A stretch of DNA of 64,000 nt, taken from contig NZ_JAHKRM010000001.1 in the NCBI RefSeq assembly GCF_019396345.1, positions 1-64,000 of the forward strand, written 5' to 3'. The position numbers and the translations under genes were made by a program. A model generated the notes under the pieces. It was not told the origin of the DNA, searched no databases, and saw only the letters and a list, made by a program, of their open reading frames with translations. Shown here piece by piece: positions 31,491-40,786 of this stretch (positions within the stretch are counted from its first letter, which is position 1; the number at the start of each line of letters is the position of its first letter). Source of the DNA: Nonomuraea guangzhouensis. GTDB taxonomy: Bacteria; Actinomycetota; Actinomycetes; Streptosporangiales; Streptosporangiaceae.

Positions 31491-34301
31491 ATGCGCTTCG
31501 AGATCCTTGGCCCGGCCCGGGTGCTGGACGAGGACGGCGAGCCGGTCGTGCTCGGCGGCCCCCGGGTGCGGGGGCTGCTCACGCTGCTGGCGCTCGACGC
31601 GGGCCGGGTCGTCGGCGCGGAGCGGCTGGCCGCCGCCCTTTACGGTCCGGAGCCGCCCGAGGGCGTGGCCAACGCGCTCCAGGCGCAGGTGTCGAGGCTG
31701 CGCAGGGCGCTGGGCCGGGATCAGGTGGAGTTCCACCCGGCGGGCTACCGGCTGGCGGCCGACCCGCAGGACGTCGACGCGCACCGGTTCGAGCGGCTGG
31801 CCGGCGCGGGCAGGCAGGCTCTCGACGCCGGCGACCCCCGCCGAGCGGCGCCGCTGCTGCGTGAGGCGCTGGCGCTGTGGCAGGGCCCGCCACTCGCCGA
31901 CGCCCCGCACGCGGAGGCCGCCGCCGCCGGGCTCGAGGAGCTGCGCCTGGCCGCGGTCGAGGACCGCGTCCAGGCCGACCTGGAGCTGGGCGCCCACCGC
32001 GAGCTGGTCGCCGAGCTGCGGCGGCTGACGGCCGCCCACCCGCTGCGCGAGCGGATGCGGGCGCAGCTCATGCGGGCCCTGTACGGCAGCGGCCGGCAGG
32101 CCGAGGCGCTGACCGCCTACGACGACGCCCGGCGGATCCTCGACGAGGAGCTGGGCGTCGAGCCCGGAGCCGAGCTGGCCGCCGCTCAGCTGGCCGTGCT
32201 CAGGGCCGACCCGTCGCTGGCGGCCACCGCGGCGCCCGTCAGCAGGCAGGGCCTGCGCGCCCAGCTCACCAGCTTCGTCGGCAGGGCCGAGGAGCTCCGC
32301 CAGGTCGGCGCCCAGCTCACGGCGGCCAGGCTGGTCACACTCATCGGCCCCGGCGGAGCGGGCAAGACCCGGCTCGTGCTGGAGGCGGCCGAGCAGGCCA
32401 CCGGCGACGTCTGCTTCGTACAGCTCGCGCCCGTCACCTCACCCGCCGACGTGCCGAAGGCGGTGCTGGCGGCGCTCGGCATCCGCGACACCCGGCTGTC
32501 CGGCCACGACCGGCCGCCGGCCGTCGATCCCGTCTCCCACCTGCTCGCCGCGCTCGCCGACCGCGGGCTGCTGCTGGTGCTGGACAACTGCGAGCATCTC
32601 ATCGCCGCAGTGGCCGAGCTGGCCGACCTGCTGCTGGCCTCCTGCCCCGCGCTTCGCGTGCTGGCGACCAGCCGTGAGGCCCTGGGCATCACCGGCGAGT
32701 CCATCCTGCCCGTCGCGCCGCTGCGGCTGCCGCCGCCCGACGCCGCCAACCCGTTCGACTACCCCGCCGTCCGGCTGTTCGCCGACCGGGCGGCCGCGGT
32801 CCGGCAGCCGGTCGACGAGACGAACCTGGCCCAGGTGGCCGGCATCTGCCGGGCGCTCGACGGGCTGCCGCTCGCGATCGAGCTGGCGGCCGCGCGGCTG
32901 CGTACGATGTCGGTCGGCGACGTGGCGGCGCGGCTCGACGACCGGTTCCGGTTGCTGGCCCGCGGCAGCCGTACGGCCCTGCCCAGGCACCAGACGCTCC
33001 GCGCGGTGGTGGCGTGGAGCTGGGACCTGCTGGACGAGCGTGAGCAGCGGATGGCCAGGCGGCTGACGGTGTTCGTGGGCGGCGCCACGCCCGCGTCGGC
33101 CGAGCGGGTGTGCGGGCTGCCGGAGGAGGTGCTGTTCTCGCTGGCGGAGAAGTCGCTGGTGGAGGTCGTCGACGGCCGCTACCGGATGCTGGAGACGATC
33201 CGGGCGTTCTGCGCCGAGCAGCTCGCGGAGTCGGGCGAGACCGAGGCGATGCGCGAGGCGCACGCCGCCCACTACCTGGCGCTGGCCGTCGAGGCCGACG
33301 GCCACCTGCGCACGGCCGAGCAACTGGAGTGGCTGTCGCGCCTCGACGAGGAGAGCGGCAACCTGGCCGCCACCATACGCTGGTCGGCCGAGACCGGCCG
33401 GACGGCGCTGGGCCTGCGGATCCTCGCCTACTCCGCCTGCTACTGGTGGATGCGCGGCCACCGGGGCACCAGCGCGGACCTGGCCCACGGGCTGCTCGCC
33501 GGCATGGGACAGACCCCGCCCGCCGGTCTCCAAGAGGAGTACGCGCTGTGCGTGCTGGTCGCGGCCTGGGGCAGGCAGCCCGGCGACGACCTGCGCGCCC
33601 GGCTGAAGACGCTCCACCGCCTGTTGCCGGCCGAATACCTGTCGACGCGTCTGGAGTTCCTGACGATGATGCTGCCGATGTTCACCGGGCCGCCGGACGA
33701 CTACGAGGGCGTCCGGAAGCTCATGGCCCAGTACGCCGGCGCCCTGCCGCCCTGGTCGCAGGCGCTGACGCACTGCGGTGTCGCGTTCATGCTGCAGATC
33801 ATGGGCCGGGGCGGCGATGCCCGGGCCGAGTTCGAGCGGTCGCTGGCCGAGTTCCGGGCGGTCGGCGAGCGCTGGGGCACCACGCTGGCGCTGAGCGGGC
33901 TCGCCGAGCTGGCCTACGAGCAGGGCGACTACGCGGTCTCCCGGGCACTGGCCGACCAGGGCCTGCGGACCTCTCAGGAGCTGGGCTCGGTGGCCGACAT
34001 GGCCGAGTGCCTGTGCCTGAGCGCGGACTCCGTGGCCCGCCTGGGCGATCTCGACGAGGCGCGGGCCGGCTATCTGCGGGCCGCCGAGATGGCCCGGCGC
34101 ATCGGCTCCGGCGACACGCTGGCCAAGGCGCACGTCGGGCTGGGCGAGCTGGCGGTGCTCCGCGGCGACCTCGGCGAGGCCCGCGCGCTCATGGAGCAGG
34201 CCCTGGCCGAGTGCTCCGGCGACTGGTACAGCTCGGAGGAGGTCCGCGCCCGCATTCAGACCGGGCTGACCGGTCTGGCGGAGATCGTCAGCGAGCGGTA
34301 G
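31491..34301 (+). CDS. AfsR-like BTAD/NB-ARC transcriptional regulator
   Basis: A 936-residue regulator. Residues 1-90 form an OmpR-like winged helix (MRFEILGPARV), 95-240 the BTAD domain, then an NB-ARC ATPase with Walker A GPGGAGKT and Walker B LLLVLDNCEHL, and C-terminal TPR-like helices (from about 600). It lacks the repeat insertions seen in the larger paralogue at 17-21 kb. A -10-like GATAAT (31479-31484) ends 7 nt before the ATG, suggesting a leaderless message. The MFS exporter gene starts 35 bp downstream in the same direction and is the likely target. Confidence 0.92.
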   Translation: MRFEILGPARVLDEDGEPVVLGGPRVRGLLTLLALDAGRVVGAERLAAALYGPEPPEGVANALQAQVSRLRRALGRDQVEFHPAGYRLAADPQDVDAHRFERLAGAGRQALDAGDPRRAAPLLREALALWQGPPLADAPHAEAAAAGLEELRLAAVEDRVQADLELGAHRELVAELRRLTAAHPLRERMRAQLMRALYGSGRQAEALTAYDDARRILDEELGVEPGAELAAAQLAVLRADPSLAATAAPVSRQGLRAQLTSFVGRAEELRQVGAQLTAARLVTLIGPGGAGKTRLVLEAAEQATGDVCFVQLAPVTSPADVPKAVLAALGIRDTRLSGHDRPPAVDPVSHLLAALADRGLLLVLDNCEHLIAAVAELADLLLASCPALRVLATSREALGITGESILPVAPLRLPPPDAANPFDYPAVRLFADRAAAVRQPVDETNLAQVAGICRALDGLPLAIELAAARLRTMSVGDVAARLDDRFRLLARGSRTALPRHQTLRAVVAWSWDLLDEREQRMARRLTVFVGGATPASAERVCGLPEEVLFSLAEKSLVEVVDGRYRMLETIRAFCAEQLAESGETEAMREAHAAHYLALAVEADGHLRTAEQLEWLSRLDEESGNLAATIRWSAETGRTALGLRILAYSACYWWMRGHRGTSADLAHGLLAGMGQTPPAGLQEEYALCVLVAAWGRQPGDDLRARLKTLHRLLPAEYLSTRLEFLTMMLPMFTGPPDDYEGVRKLMAQYAGALPPWSQALTHCGVAFMLQIMGRGGDARAEFERSLAEFRAVGERWGTTLALSGLAELAYEQGDYAVSRALADQGLRTSQELGSVADMAECLCLSADSVARLGDLDEARAGYLRAAEMARRIGSGDTLAKAHVGLGELAVLRGDLGEARALMEQALAECSGDWYSSEEVRARIQTGLTGLAEIVSER

Positions 34302-34336
34302 GCGGCCGGTCAGCGCTCCTGATCATCCTGGGCACC

Positions 34337-35845
34337 ATGAAGAGCAAATGGTCCTGCCTGGCCGTCGCGTGCCTGGCCACTCTCCTTCTCTCGCTCGACA
34401 TGACGGTGCTGCACCTGGCCCTGCCCAGGCTGGTCGGCGATCTCGGTGCCAACGCCACGCAGTTGCTGTGGATCGGCGACAGCTACGGCTTCGCGCTCGC
34501 GGGCCTGCTCATCACCATGGGCAACCTCGGCGACCGCATCGGCCGCAAGCGCCTGCTGCTCATCGGAGCCGCCGCGTTCGGCGCGGCCTCGGTGCTGACC
34601 GCGTACGCGCCGAACCCGGAACTGCTCATCGCGGCCAGGGCGCTGCTCGGTGTGGCCGCGGCGACGATCATGCCGTCGACGCTGTCGATCATCCGTAACG
34701 TCTTCACCGACCCCGGCGAGCGGACCGCCGCCGTCGGCATCTGGAGCGGGATGAGCGCCGTCGGGTTCGCCGTGGGCCCGGTCGTCGGCGGGCTGCTGCT
34801 CGACCACTTCTGGTGGGGCTCGGTCTTCCTGATCAACGTGCCGATCATGGCGCTGGTGCTGGTCGCCGGGCGGCTCGTCCTGCCGGAGTCGCGCAACCCC
34901 GACGCCGGTCGCATCGACCTGCCGAGCGTGGCGCTCTCCTTCACCGGCATCGTGACGGCCGTCTACGCGGTCAAGGAGGCGGCGCACCAGGGGTTCGGGC
35001 AGGCCGGCGTGCCGGTGGCCGCGGTGCTGGGCATGGCGTGCCTGGGGCTGTTCGTCCGGCGGCAGAGCAGGCTGGCGGAGCCGCTGATCGACATGCGGTT
35101 GTTCGGGAACCGGGCGTTCAGCGCGTCGATCGGCACCAACACGCTGGCGATCTTCGCGATGACGGCCATGTCGCTGATCCTCTCCTGGTACTTCCAGCTC
35201 GTGCTCGGCTGGACGGCGCTGCAGGCCGGGCTGGCCACCCTGCCGGGCGGGCTCGGCGGCGCGGTCGGCGGCATCCTGGCGGCCCGGCTCATCGGGCTCC
35301 TGGGCAGGAACGGCGTCGTGGCGCTCGGCCTGGCGATGACCGCGGGCTCCTTCCTGTCCTACAGCATGATCGGGCTCGACACGGGCTTGCTGGCGGTCAT
35401 CGCTCCGCAGCTGATCGGCGGGTTCGGCGTCGGGTTCACCTTCACCGTCAACAACGACAACGTGCTGGCGACCGCGCCCAGGGCACGGGCCGGGGCGGCG
35501 GCCGCGGTGTCGGAGACGGCGTTCGAGCTGGGCGGGGCGCTGGGCATCGCCATCCTGGGCACCGTGCTGAACAGCTCCTACAGCGCCGGCCTGCGCCTGC
35601 CCGCCGGAGTGCCCGGCGAGGCCGCCAGGGAGTCGATCGCGGGCGCGCTGCACACGGCCGAGAGTCTGCCCCCGGCGCTGGCCGGGCAGGTCATCGAGGC
35701 GGCCCGGGGCGCGTTCATCGAGGCCATGCACCTCACGGCGCTCTCCACTTCGGCGATCCTGGCCGTGGTGGCGGCGCTCGCGCTGGTGGGGCTCCGTGGC
35801 GTGCCCAAGGTCATCCCCGAGGAGCAGCTGACCGCGGTCCACTGA
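34337..35845 (+). CDS. MFS multidrug exporter, DHA2 (14-TM) family
   Basis: A 502-residue transporter with 14 hydrophobic segments. The DHA2 signature is present: the LDMTVLHLALPRLVGDLG motif in helix 1, GDRIGRKRLLLIGAAAFG (motif A) and WSGMSAVGFAVGPVVGGLLLDHFWWGSVFLINVP (motif C). It resembles SmvA/EmrB-type drug:proton antiporters of antibiotic producers. ATG at 34337 opens MKSKWSCLAV; upstream frame extension is antisense-like shadow of the regulator. Its position 35 bp behind an AfsR-like regulator suggests coupled expression. Confidence 0.92.
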   Translation: MKSKWSCLAVACLATLLLSLDMTVLHLALPRLVGDLGANATQLLWIGDSYGFALAGLLITMGNLGDRIGRKRLLLIGAAAFGAASVLTAYAPNPELLIAARALLGVAAATIMPSTLSIIRNVFTDPGERTAAVGIWSGMSAVGFAVGPVVGGLLLDHFWWGSVFLINVPIMALVLVAGRLVLPESRNPDAGRIDLPSVALSFTGIVTAVYAVKEAAHQGFGQAGVPVAAVLGMACLGLFVRRQSRLAEPLIDMRLFGNRAFSASIGTNTLAIFAMTAMSLILSWYFQLVLGWTALQAGLATLPGGLGGAVGGILAARLIGLLGRNGVVALGLAMTAGSFLSYSMIGLDTGLLAVIAPQLIGGFGVGFTFTVNNDNVLATAPRARAGAAAAVSETAFELGGALGIAILGTVLNSSYSAGLRLPAGVPGEAARESIAGALHTAESLPPALAGQVIEAARGAFIEAMHLTALSTSAILAVVAALALVGLRGVPKVIPEEQLTAVH

Positions 35846-35854
35846 CGCGGCCGG

Positions 35855-36766
35855 TCAGGCCGTGGGCTCTGCTGCGCAGGGTCTGATCCGCACCGGTGAC
35901 AGGCTGTCGAGGCGGGTGCCGATCATCCGGGCCAGCCCTTCGATGGCCTGGATGCCCGAGCCCTCGCCCGGCTGCTGGTCCGTCTGGACCGACAGCAGCA
36001 GATCGCGCCCCGGCCCGACGATCCGGCCGTAACTCGTCACCGCCCAGGTGTTGTGGATGAACGGCCGCGGCGTCCAGCCGTTCTTCAACGCCACCCGGTC
36101 GCCTCGCCGGGCGGCGGCGCTGACCCCCCACGCCTGGTCGTGTACGACGTCTCCCATCAGGCCGAGCACCAGGTCACGATCGGTGCCCAGCCCCTTGTCC
36201 CCGCTGATCAGCACCTTCAGCAGCCGCAGGCGGTCGGCCGGGCTGGTGGTGGTGCCGCCCCAGTAGCGGCTCGGCCCCGGAGTCGTCTCGTTCAGACCCA
36301 GCTTCCGGTAGAACCCGCTCATCCCCTCCCCCGCCCCGACCCGCCACCACAGCGCGTCGGCGGCGGAGTTGTCGCTCTCCCTGATCATGCGTGACGCCAG
36401 GTCCCGCTCGTCCGCGCCCAGCCGGGCCCGGCGGAGCAGCAGCGCGGTCAGGATGTCGACCTTGACGCCGCTGGCGGTGATCATGTCGTGCTGGTGCTCC
36501 CCACGGCCGAAGGTGATGCCGGTGATCCGGTCGCGCGCGGCGTACACGATGCGGCCCGGCTGCCTGGCCAGGTAGCGGTCGATGTCGCGGACGAGCTCGG
36601 CCCTGGCCGCGGCCCCCGCCCGGGGGTCGGGGATGGTCAGCAGGCACCGCTCGACCCGCACCCAGGGCAGCCGCGCCGCCACCGGCACCGGCGCGGGCCG
36701 CTCAGCCCCGCACCCCGTCGTCAGGGCCGCGGCCAGGGCGGCACCCACCCACCATGTCGCACGCAT
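35855..36766 (-). CDS. Class A beta-lactamase-fold lipoprotein
   Basis: A 303-residue lipoprotein (lipobox LTTGC, Cys19). The three active-site motifs of serine beta-lactamases/PBPs are recognisable: Ser99-Gly-Val-Lys102 (SxxK), Ser131-Asp-Asn133 (SDN) and KNG (ALKNGWTP). A clear omega-loop ExxLN with the deacylating Glu is not visible; GPSRYWGGTTTSPADRLRLL occupies that region. It may therefore bind or slowly hydrolyse beta-lactams, or act on cell-wall peptides. It is convergent with the MFS exporter gene, 9 bp apart. A hairpin sits over its probable ribosome binding site. Confidence 0.82.
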   Translation of the reverse strand: MRATWWVGAALAAALTTGCGAERPAPVPVAARLPWVRVERCLLTIPDPRAGAAARAELVRDIDRYLARQPGRIVYAARDRITGITFGRGEHQHDMITASGVKVDILTALLLRRARLGADERDLASRMIRESDNSAADALWWRVGAGEGMSGFYRKLGLNETTPGPSRYWGGTTTSPADRLRLLKVLISGDKGLGTDRDLVLGLMGDVVHDQAWGVSAAARRGDRVALKNGWTPRPFIHNTWAVTSYGRIVGPGRDLLLSVQTDQQPGEGSGIQAIEGLARMIGTRLDSLSPVRIRPCAAEPTA

Positions 36767-36772
36767 CTACAA

Positions 36773-36796
36773 ACCCCCAGGAAAATCACCGGGGGT
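36773..36796 (-). promoter_or_regulatory. Hairpin occluding the lipoprotein ribosome binding site
   Basis: ACCCCC (36773-36778) and GGGGGT (36791-36796) form a 6-bp stem with a 12-nt loop directly upstream of the lipoprotein ATG (36766). On the transcript the 3' arm reads GGGGGT and is the only Shine-Dalgarno-like sequence near the start, so pairing could limit translation. Confidence 0.4.
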
Positions 36797-36837
36797 ATAA
36801 AACGGTCTCTTCCCGGCGGATCAGCCCGCCACACCCA

Positions 36838-37710
36838 TCACAGGTGCTCGCGCAGGAAGTCCGCGGTCGCGTCGACGGCCTGCGTGACGTACGGCTCGCG
36901 GTCGTAGAGGTCGATGTGCTGCTTGGCGTCGACCCACACGAGCTGCTTGGGCTGGTCGAGCCGCCGGAACGCCTCCTCCGCGCCCTCCGGCGAGCAGAAC
37001 CGGTCCACCACGCCGTGCACGATCAGCGCCGGTTTGGGGGACAGGAAGTCGGCGCCCATCATGTTGTCCACGGTGATCAGCTCGCGCACACTGGCCCGCG
37101 TGACCTCGTTCGCCCAGGTCGCCGACGCCCCGCGCGCGCCGCCGTAGTAGGCGTGCGGCTCGTCGCCGGGCATGGCCGCCTCGCCCTCCTCCGCCACGAC
37201 GGGAAGGTACTCCACCGGCCCGCCCAGGTCCTGCCGCTCCAGCACCTCGGTGAAGGAGGCCAGCGCCGCCTGGTAGTCCATGCCCGACCGCATCGCGTAG
37301 GGGTTGTTGTACGCCCCGGCGATCCCGGCGAAGACCTTCACCCGGGGATCGAAGGCGGCGAACCGCAGCGCGTACCCCCCGCCCAGGCAGATCCCGACCG
37401 CGCCGATCCGCTCCGGATCCACCTCGGGCCTCGACCGCAGCAGCGACACCGCGGCCCGCAGGTCGCCCAGCTTGGCCTGCGGGTCCTCGTGGCGGCGCGG
37501 CTCACCGCCCGATTCGCCCCAGTTTCGGTGGTCGAAGGCCAGCGTCACGTAGCCCCGCGCGGCCAGCCGCTCCGCGTAGAGCCCGGCGACCTGGTCACGC
37601 ACTCCGGTGAACGGCCCGGTGAACACCAGACCCGGCCTCGGCCCCTCTCCCTCGGGCACCCGGAGGTCCCCTGCCAGCACGATCCCGTCTGCGGTGAACT
37701 CAACCCTCAT
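36838..37710 (-). CDS. Dienelactone-hydrolase-like alpha/beta hydrolase
   Basis: A 290-residue cytoplasmic alpha/beta hydrolase. The nucleophile elbow reads GICLGG, i.e. Cys rather than Ser, as in dienelactone hydrolases. The acid is in HGVVDRFCSPEGAEE and the base His in AKQHIDLYDREP. The AGIAGAYNNPYAMRSGM region is common in actinobacterial members of unknown substrate. It ends upstream of the lipoprotein gene with a 71-bp gap that includes the small stem GGCGG-n6-CCGCC. Confidence 0.85.
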   Translation of the reverse strand: MRVEFTADGIVLAGDLRVPEGEGPRPGLVFTGPFTGVRDQVAGLYAERLAARGYVTLAFDHRNWGESGGEPRRHEDPQAKLGDLRAAVSLLRSRPEVDPERIGAVGICLGGGYALRFAAFDPRVKVFAGIAGAYNNPYAMRSGMDYQAALASFTEVLERQDLGGPVEYLPVVAEEGEAAMPGDEPHAYYGGARGASATWANEVTRASVRELITVDNMMGADFLSPKPALIVHGVVDRFCSPEGAEEAFRRLDQPKQLVWVDAKQHIDLYDREPYVTQAVDATADFLREHL

Positions 37711-37735
37711 GTCCCCATGATCCCGCCTGTGCCGG

Positions 37736-39139
37736 TCAGGAGTCGAAGCCGAGACCCATCCGGTCGAGCGCGCGCAGCCAGAGGTTGCGCCTGCCCTGGT
37801 GCTGGTCGGCCTGGGCGATCGACCACCGGGTGAACTGGATCACCCCGGACCGCACCGGCTCCGGCGGGAACGGCATCGGCTTCTCCCGTACCATCCGCAG
37901 GCCGGTCCGCTCGGTGCGCTCGCCCGAGAGCAGGTCGAGCATGACGTTCGCGCCGAAGCGGGTGGCGCCGACGCCCATGCCGGTATAGCCGACGGCGTAG
38001 GCCAGCCGGCCGGCGTGCGCCTGACCGTAGAAGGCGCTGAACCGGCTGCAGGTGTCGATCACGCCGCCCCAGCGGTGCGTGAAGCGCAGGTCCGCGAGCT
38101 GCGGGAACGTGGTGGCGAAGTGGCCGGCCAGCTTGACGAACGTCTCGTCGCGCTGGTCGTACTCCGGCTTGACCAGGCCGCCGTTGTAGTAGACGGCGTC
38201 ATAGCCGCCCCACAGGATCCGGTTGTCGTCGGTCAGCCGGTAGTAGTGGAACTGGTTGGCCCCGTCGCCGACGCCCTGCCGGTTGCGCCAGCCCACCTCG
38301 GCGAGCTGCGCCTCGGTCAGCGGCTCGGTCATGAGCGCGTAGTCGTACACCGGCACCACGAAGTGCTTGAGCCGCCGCAGCAGCGGCGGGAACACGCCGG
38401 TGCCGAGCGCGACGCGGCGGCCGGTCGCGACGCCGTGCGGGGTGCGCAGGCTGATCGTGACGCCGTCGTCGTCGAGCGAGCGGACCGGGCTGCGCTCGTA
38501 GACCCGGACGCCGAGCGAGACACAGGCCTCGCGCAGCCCCCAGGCCAGCCGCGCGGGGTCGAGCATGGCGCAGCCGCTGCGCTCCCAGAGCCCGCCCAGG
38601 TAGGTGGGCGAGTTGACCTCGGCCCGCACCTGGTCCTGGTCGAGCGGGACGTAGTCGAGGCCGAGCTCGGAGATGAGGTCGAGGTGCTCGTTCAGCGCGT
38701 CGAGCTGCCACGGCTCGGTGGCGACGCTCAGCTCGCCGGTGCGCTCGAAGGAGCAGTCGATGCCGTAGCGCTCCAGCGTCAGCTCGATCTCGTCGAGGTT
38801 GGCCACGCCGAGGTGTTCGAGGCGGCCGATCTCGTCGGGCCAGCGTTCGAGGCCGTTGGACAGGCCGTGGGTGAGGGTCGCCATGCAGAAGCCGCCGTTG
38901 CGGCCGGAGGCCGCCCAGCCGATCCTGCGGCCTTCGAGCAGGACGACGTCCTGCTCGGGGTCGCGCTCCTTGGCCAGCAGGGCGGTCCACAGCCCCGTGA
39001 AGCCGCCCCCGACCACGACGAGGTCGGCGCTGGTGTCGCCGATGAGCCGTGGCCTTGGTTCTGGACTGGCCGGACTGTCCAGCCAGTACGGTTTGCGCTC
39101 CGCGTCAGCAAGCGCCTTCAGCGGATCCACACATTCCAC
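37736..39139 (-). CDS. FAD-dependent amine oxidoreductase (PuuB-like, DAO family)
   Basis: A 467-residue flavoenzyme. The dinucleotide-binding motif VVVGGGFTGLWTALLAKE lies near residue 42, followed by EGRRIGWAASGRNGGFC, which is typical of gamma-glutamylputrescine oxidoreductases and related amine oxidases. A second conserved patch is VGYTGMGVGATRFGANVMLDLLSGE. It probably oxidises putrescine or a derivative to the aminoaldehyde, which the dehydrogenase at the other end of the operon would finish. It is the last gene of a six-gene polyamine operon, 13 bp after potC. Confidence 0.88.
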   Translation of the reverse strand: MECVDPLKALADAERKPYWLDSPASPEPRPRLIGDTSADLVVVGGGFTGLWTALLAKERDPEQDVVLLEGRRIGWAASGRNGGFCMATLTHGLSNGLERWPDEIGRLEHLGVANLDEIELTLERYGIDCSFERTGELSVATEPWQLDALNEHLDLISELGLDYVPLDQDQVRAEVNSPTYLGGLWERSGCAMLDPARLAWGLREACVSLGVRVYERSPVRSLDDDGVTISLRTPHGVATGRRVALGTGVFPPLLRRLKHFVVPVYDYALMTEPLTEAQLAEVGWRNRQGVGDGANQFHYYRLTDDNRILWGGYDAVYYNGGLVKPEYDQRDETFVKLAGHFATTFPQLADLRFTHRWGGVIDTCSRFSAFYGQAHAGRLAYAVGYTGMGVGATRFGANVMLDLLSGERTERTGLRMVREKPMPFPPEPVRSGVIQFTRWSIAQADQHQGRRNLWLRALDRMGLGFDS

Positions 39140-39152
39140 TTCCCTACAGTGT

Positions 39153-39935
39153 TCAGGTCCGGCGGCGTGCCGAGACCGAGGTGGCGATGGCGATCAGCAC
39201 GCCGACGCCGAAGATCAGTGTGCCCATGACGTTGACCTGCGGTGGAATGCCGGTCTTGACCGACCCCACGATCCACAGCGGGAAGGTGATGGTGGAGCCG
39301 TTCACGAAGCTGGTCACCACGTAGTCGTCGATCGACAGCGCGAACGCCAGCATCGCCCCCGCCACCACACCCGGCAGGATCGACGGCAGCGTCACCTGCC
39401 GGAACGTCCCCCAGGCGGTCGCCCCGAGATCCCTGGCCGCCTCCTCCATCGACGGGTCCAGCACGATCACCCTGGCCCGTACGGTGACGACGACGAACGA
39501 CAGCGAGAACAGCACGTGCGAGATGATGATCGTGGTCGCGTCGCGCGGCACATTGCCCGAGACGAACAACGACAGCAGCGACGCCCCCATGACCAGCTCG
39601 GGCGTCGAGATCGCGGCGAAGACCAGGAAGTTCGTCGTCCCCTGCCCCCGGAAGCGGTAGCGGCCGACGGCCAGTCCCAGCATGGTGCCGATCACGACCG
39701 TGATGAGCGTGCTGACCAGGGCGATCACCAGCGAGTTGCGCAGCGCGACGGTCAGGTCGGAGATGTCGAAGAGGCGGTCGTACCACTTGAGGGTGAAGCC
39801 CTGCCAGGTGGTGTTCGACTTGCTCTTCTTGTCGTTGAACCCGAACAGGATCATCACGGCGATCGGCGAGGACAGCCAGACGATGACCAGCCAGGTGTAG
39901 GCGTGCAGCAGCTTGTCCCCGAGCCTGCCCCTCAT
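39153..39935 (-). CDS. potC: Spermidine/putrescine ABC permease PotC
   Basis: A 260-residue permease with six helices. The EAA-type loop EEAARDLGATAWGTFRQVTLPSILPGVVAGAMLAF contacts the ATPase. The N-terminus WLVIVWLSSPIAVMILFGFND is typical of PotC/PotI. It overlaps potB by 4 bp and precedes the amine oxidase gene. Together with PotA, PotB and PotD it forms a polyamine importer of the PotABCD/PotFGHI type. Confidence 0.92.
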   Translation of the reverse strand: MRGRLGDKLLHAYTWLVIVWLSSPIAVMILFGFNDKKSKSNTTWQGFTLKWYDRLFDISDLTVALRNSLVIALVSTLITVVIGTMLGLAVGRYRFRGQGTTNFLVFAAISTPELVMGASLLSLFVSGNVPRDATTIIISHVLFSLSFVVVTVRARVIVLDPSMEEAARDLGATAWGTFRQVTLPSILPGVVAGAMLAFALSIDDYVVTSFVNGSTITFPLWIVGSVKTGIPPQVNVMGTLIFGVGVLIAIATSVSARRRT

Positions 39936-40783
39936 CGTGCCACCGCCTCGAGGACGTTCTCGGTGCCGAGCACCCTGGCGTAGATGAAGATGCCCATGAG
40001 CAGCACAGCCATCAGCGTGAACGACAGTGCTGAGGCCGTCGGGTAGTTGAGGTTCGTCAGATACTCGGTCTGGATGATGTTGCCGATCATCGTGTTCGCC
40101 GTGCCGCCGAGGATCTGCGCGTTGACCGGGTCCGCCGTGGCGGGCACGAAGGTCATGAGCACCCCGGCGAACACTCCCGGCAGCGACAGCGGCAGCACCA
40201 CCCGGCGGAAGGCCGACAGCCGCGTCGCGTACAGGTCGTAGGCCGCCTCGATGACCCGCGGATCGACCCGCTCCAGCGCCACGTAGATCGGCAGGATCAT
40301 GAACGGCAGGAAGTTGTAGGTCAGTCCGCCCACCACCGCGAACGTGGTGGCCAGCACGTGGAACTCAGGGCTCAGCAGGCCCCAGCTCTTCAGCGGGCCG
40401 AACAGCACGCCGTCGTCGGCCAGCAGGAAGCCCCACGAGATCGTCCGCAGCACGAACGACACGAAGAACGGCAGCAGCAGCAGGAACAGGTACACCGACT
40501 TACGCGTCCCGCCCTTGAAGGCGATCCAGTACGCCACGGGGTAGCCGATGATCAGCATCGCCACCGTGGCGAGCCCGCCATACAGGAGGGAGCGCACCAG
40601 CTGCGTGCTGTAGCGGCTGATCGCGTCGGTGTAGTTGGAGACGCTGAACGTCATGGCGAAGCCGTCGATCGCGTTGCCGGTCTGCAGTGACACCGACGCC
40701 ATGGCGGCCATCGGCACGACCAGGAAGATCGCCAGCCACATCCAGCTCGGCAGCGCCAGCAGATACGGGGTGAGCCGCTTCAT
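39932..40783 (-). CDS. potB: Spermidine/putrescine ABC permease PotB
   Basis: A 283-residue permease with six helices. The conserved loop is VIEAAYDLYATRLSAFRRVVLPLSLPGVFAG, and SFVLRTISWGFLLADDGV lies before it as in PotB/PotH proteins. It follows potD by 3 bp and overlaps potC by 4 bp. Role: one half of the membrane channel of the polyamine importer. Confidence 0.92.
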   Translation of the reverse strand: MKRLTPYLLALPSWMWLAIFLVVPMAAMASVSLQTGNAIDGFAMTFSVSNYTDAISRYSTQLVRSLLYGGLATVAMLIIGYPVAYWIAFKGGTRKSVYLFLLLLPFFVSFVLRTISWGFLLADDGVLFGPLKSWGLLSPEFHVLATTFAVVGGLTYNFLPFMILPIYVALERVDPRVIEAAYDLYATRLSAFRRVVLPLSLPGVFAGVLMTFVPATADPVNAQILGGTANTMIGNIIQTEYLTNLNYPTASALSFTLMAVLLMGIFIYARVLGTENVLEAVAR

Positions 40784-40786
40784 CCG

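Noticed and set aside
34310-35842. Long frame antisense to the MFS exporter (510 codons)
   Set aside because: Gln/Arg/His-rich sequence with no hydrophobic or catalytic pattern; it mirrors the exporter.
14085-35845. Secondary-metabolite biosynthetic cluster
   Set aside because: Two AfsR-like regulators, exporters, a P450-like protein and a glycosyltransferase look suggestive, but there is no PKS, NRPS, terpene, RiPP or other core enzyme and the genes form unrelated units.
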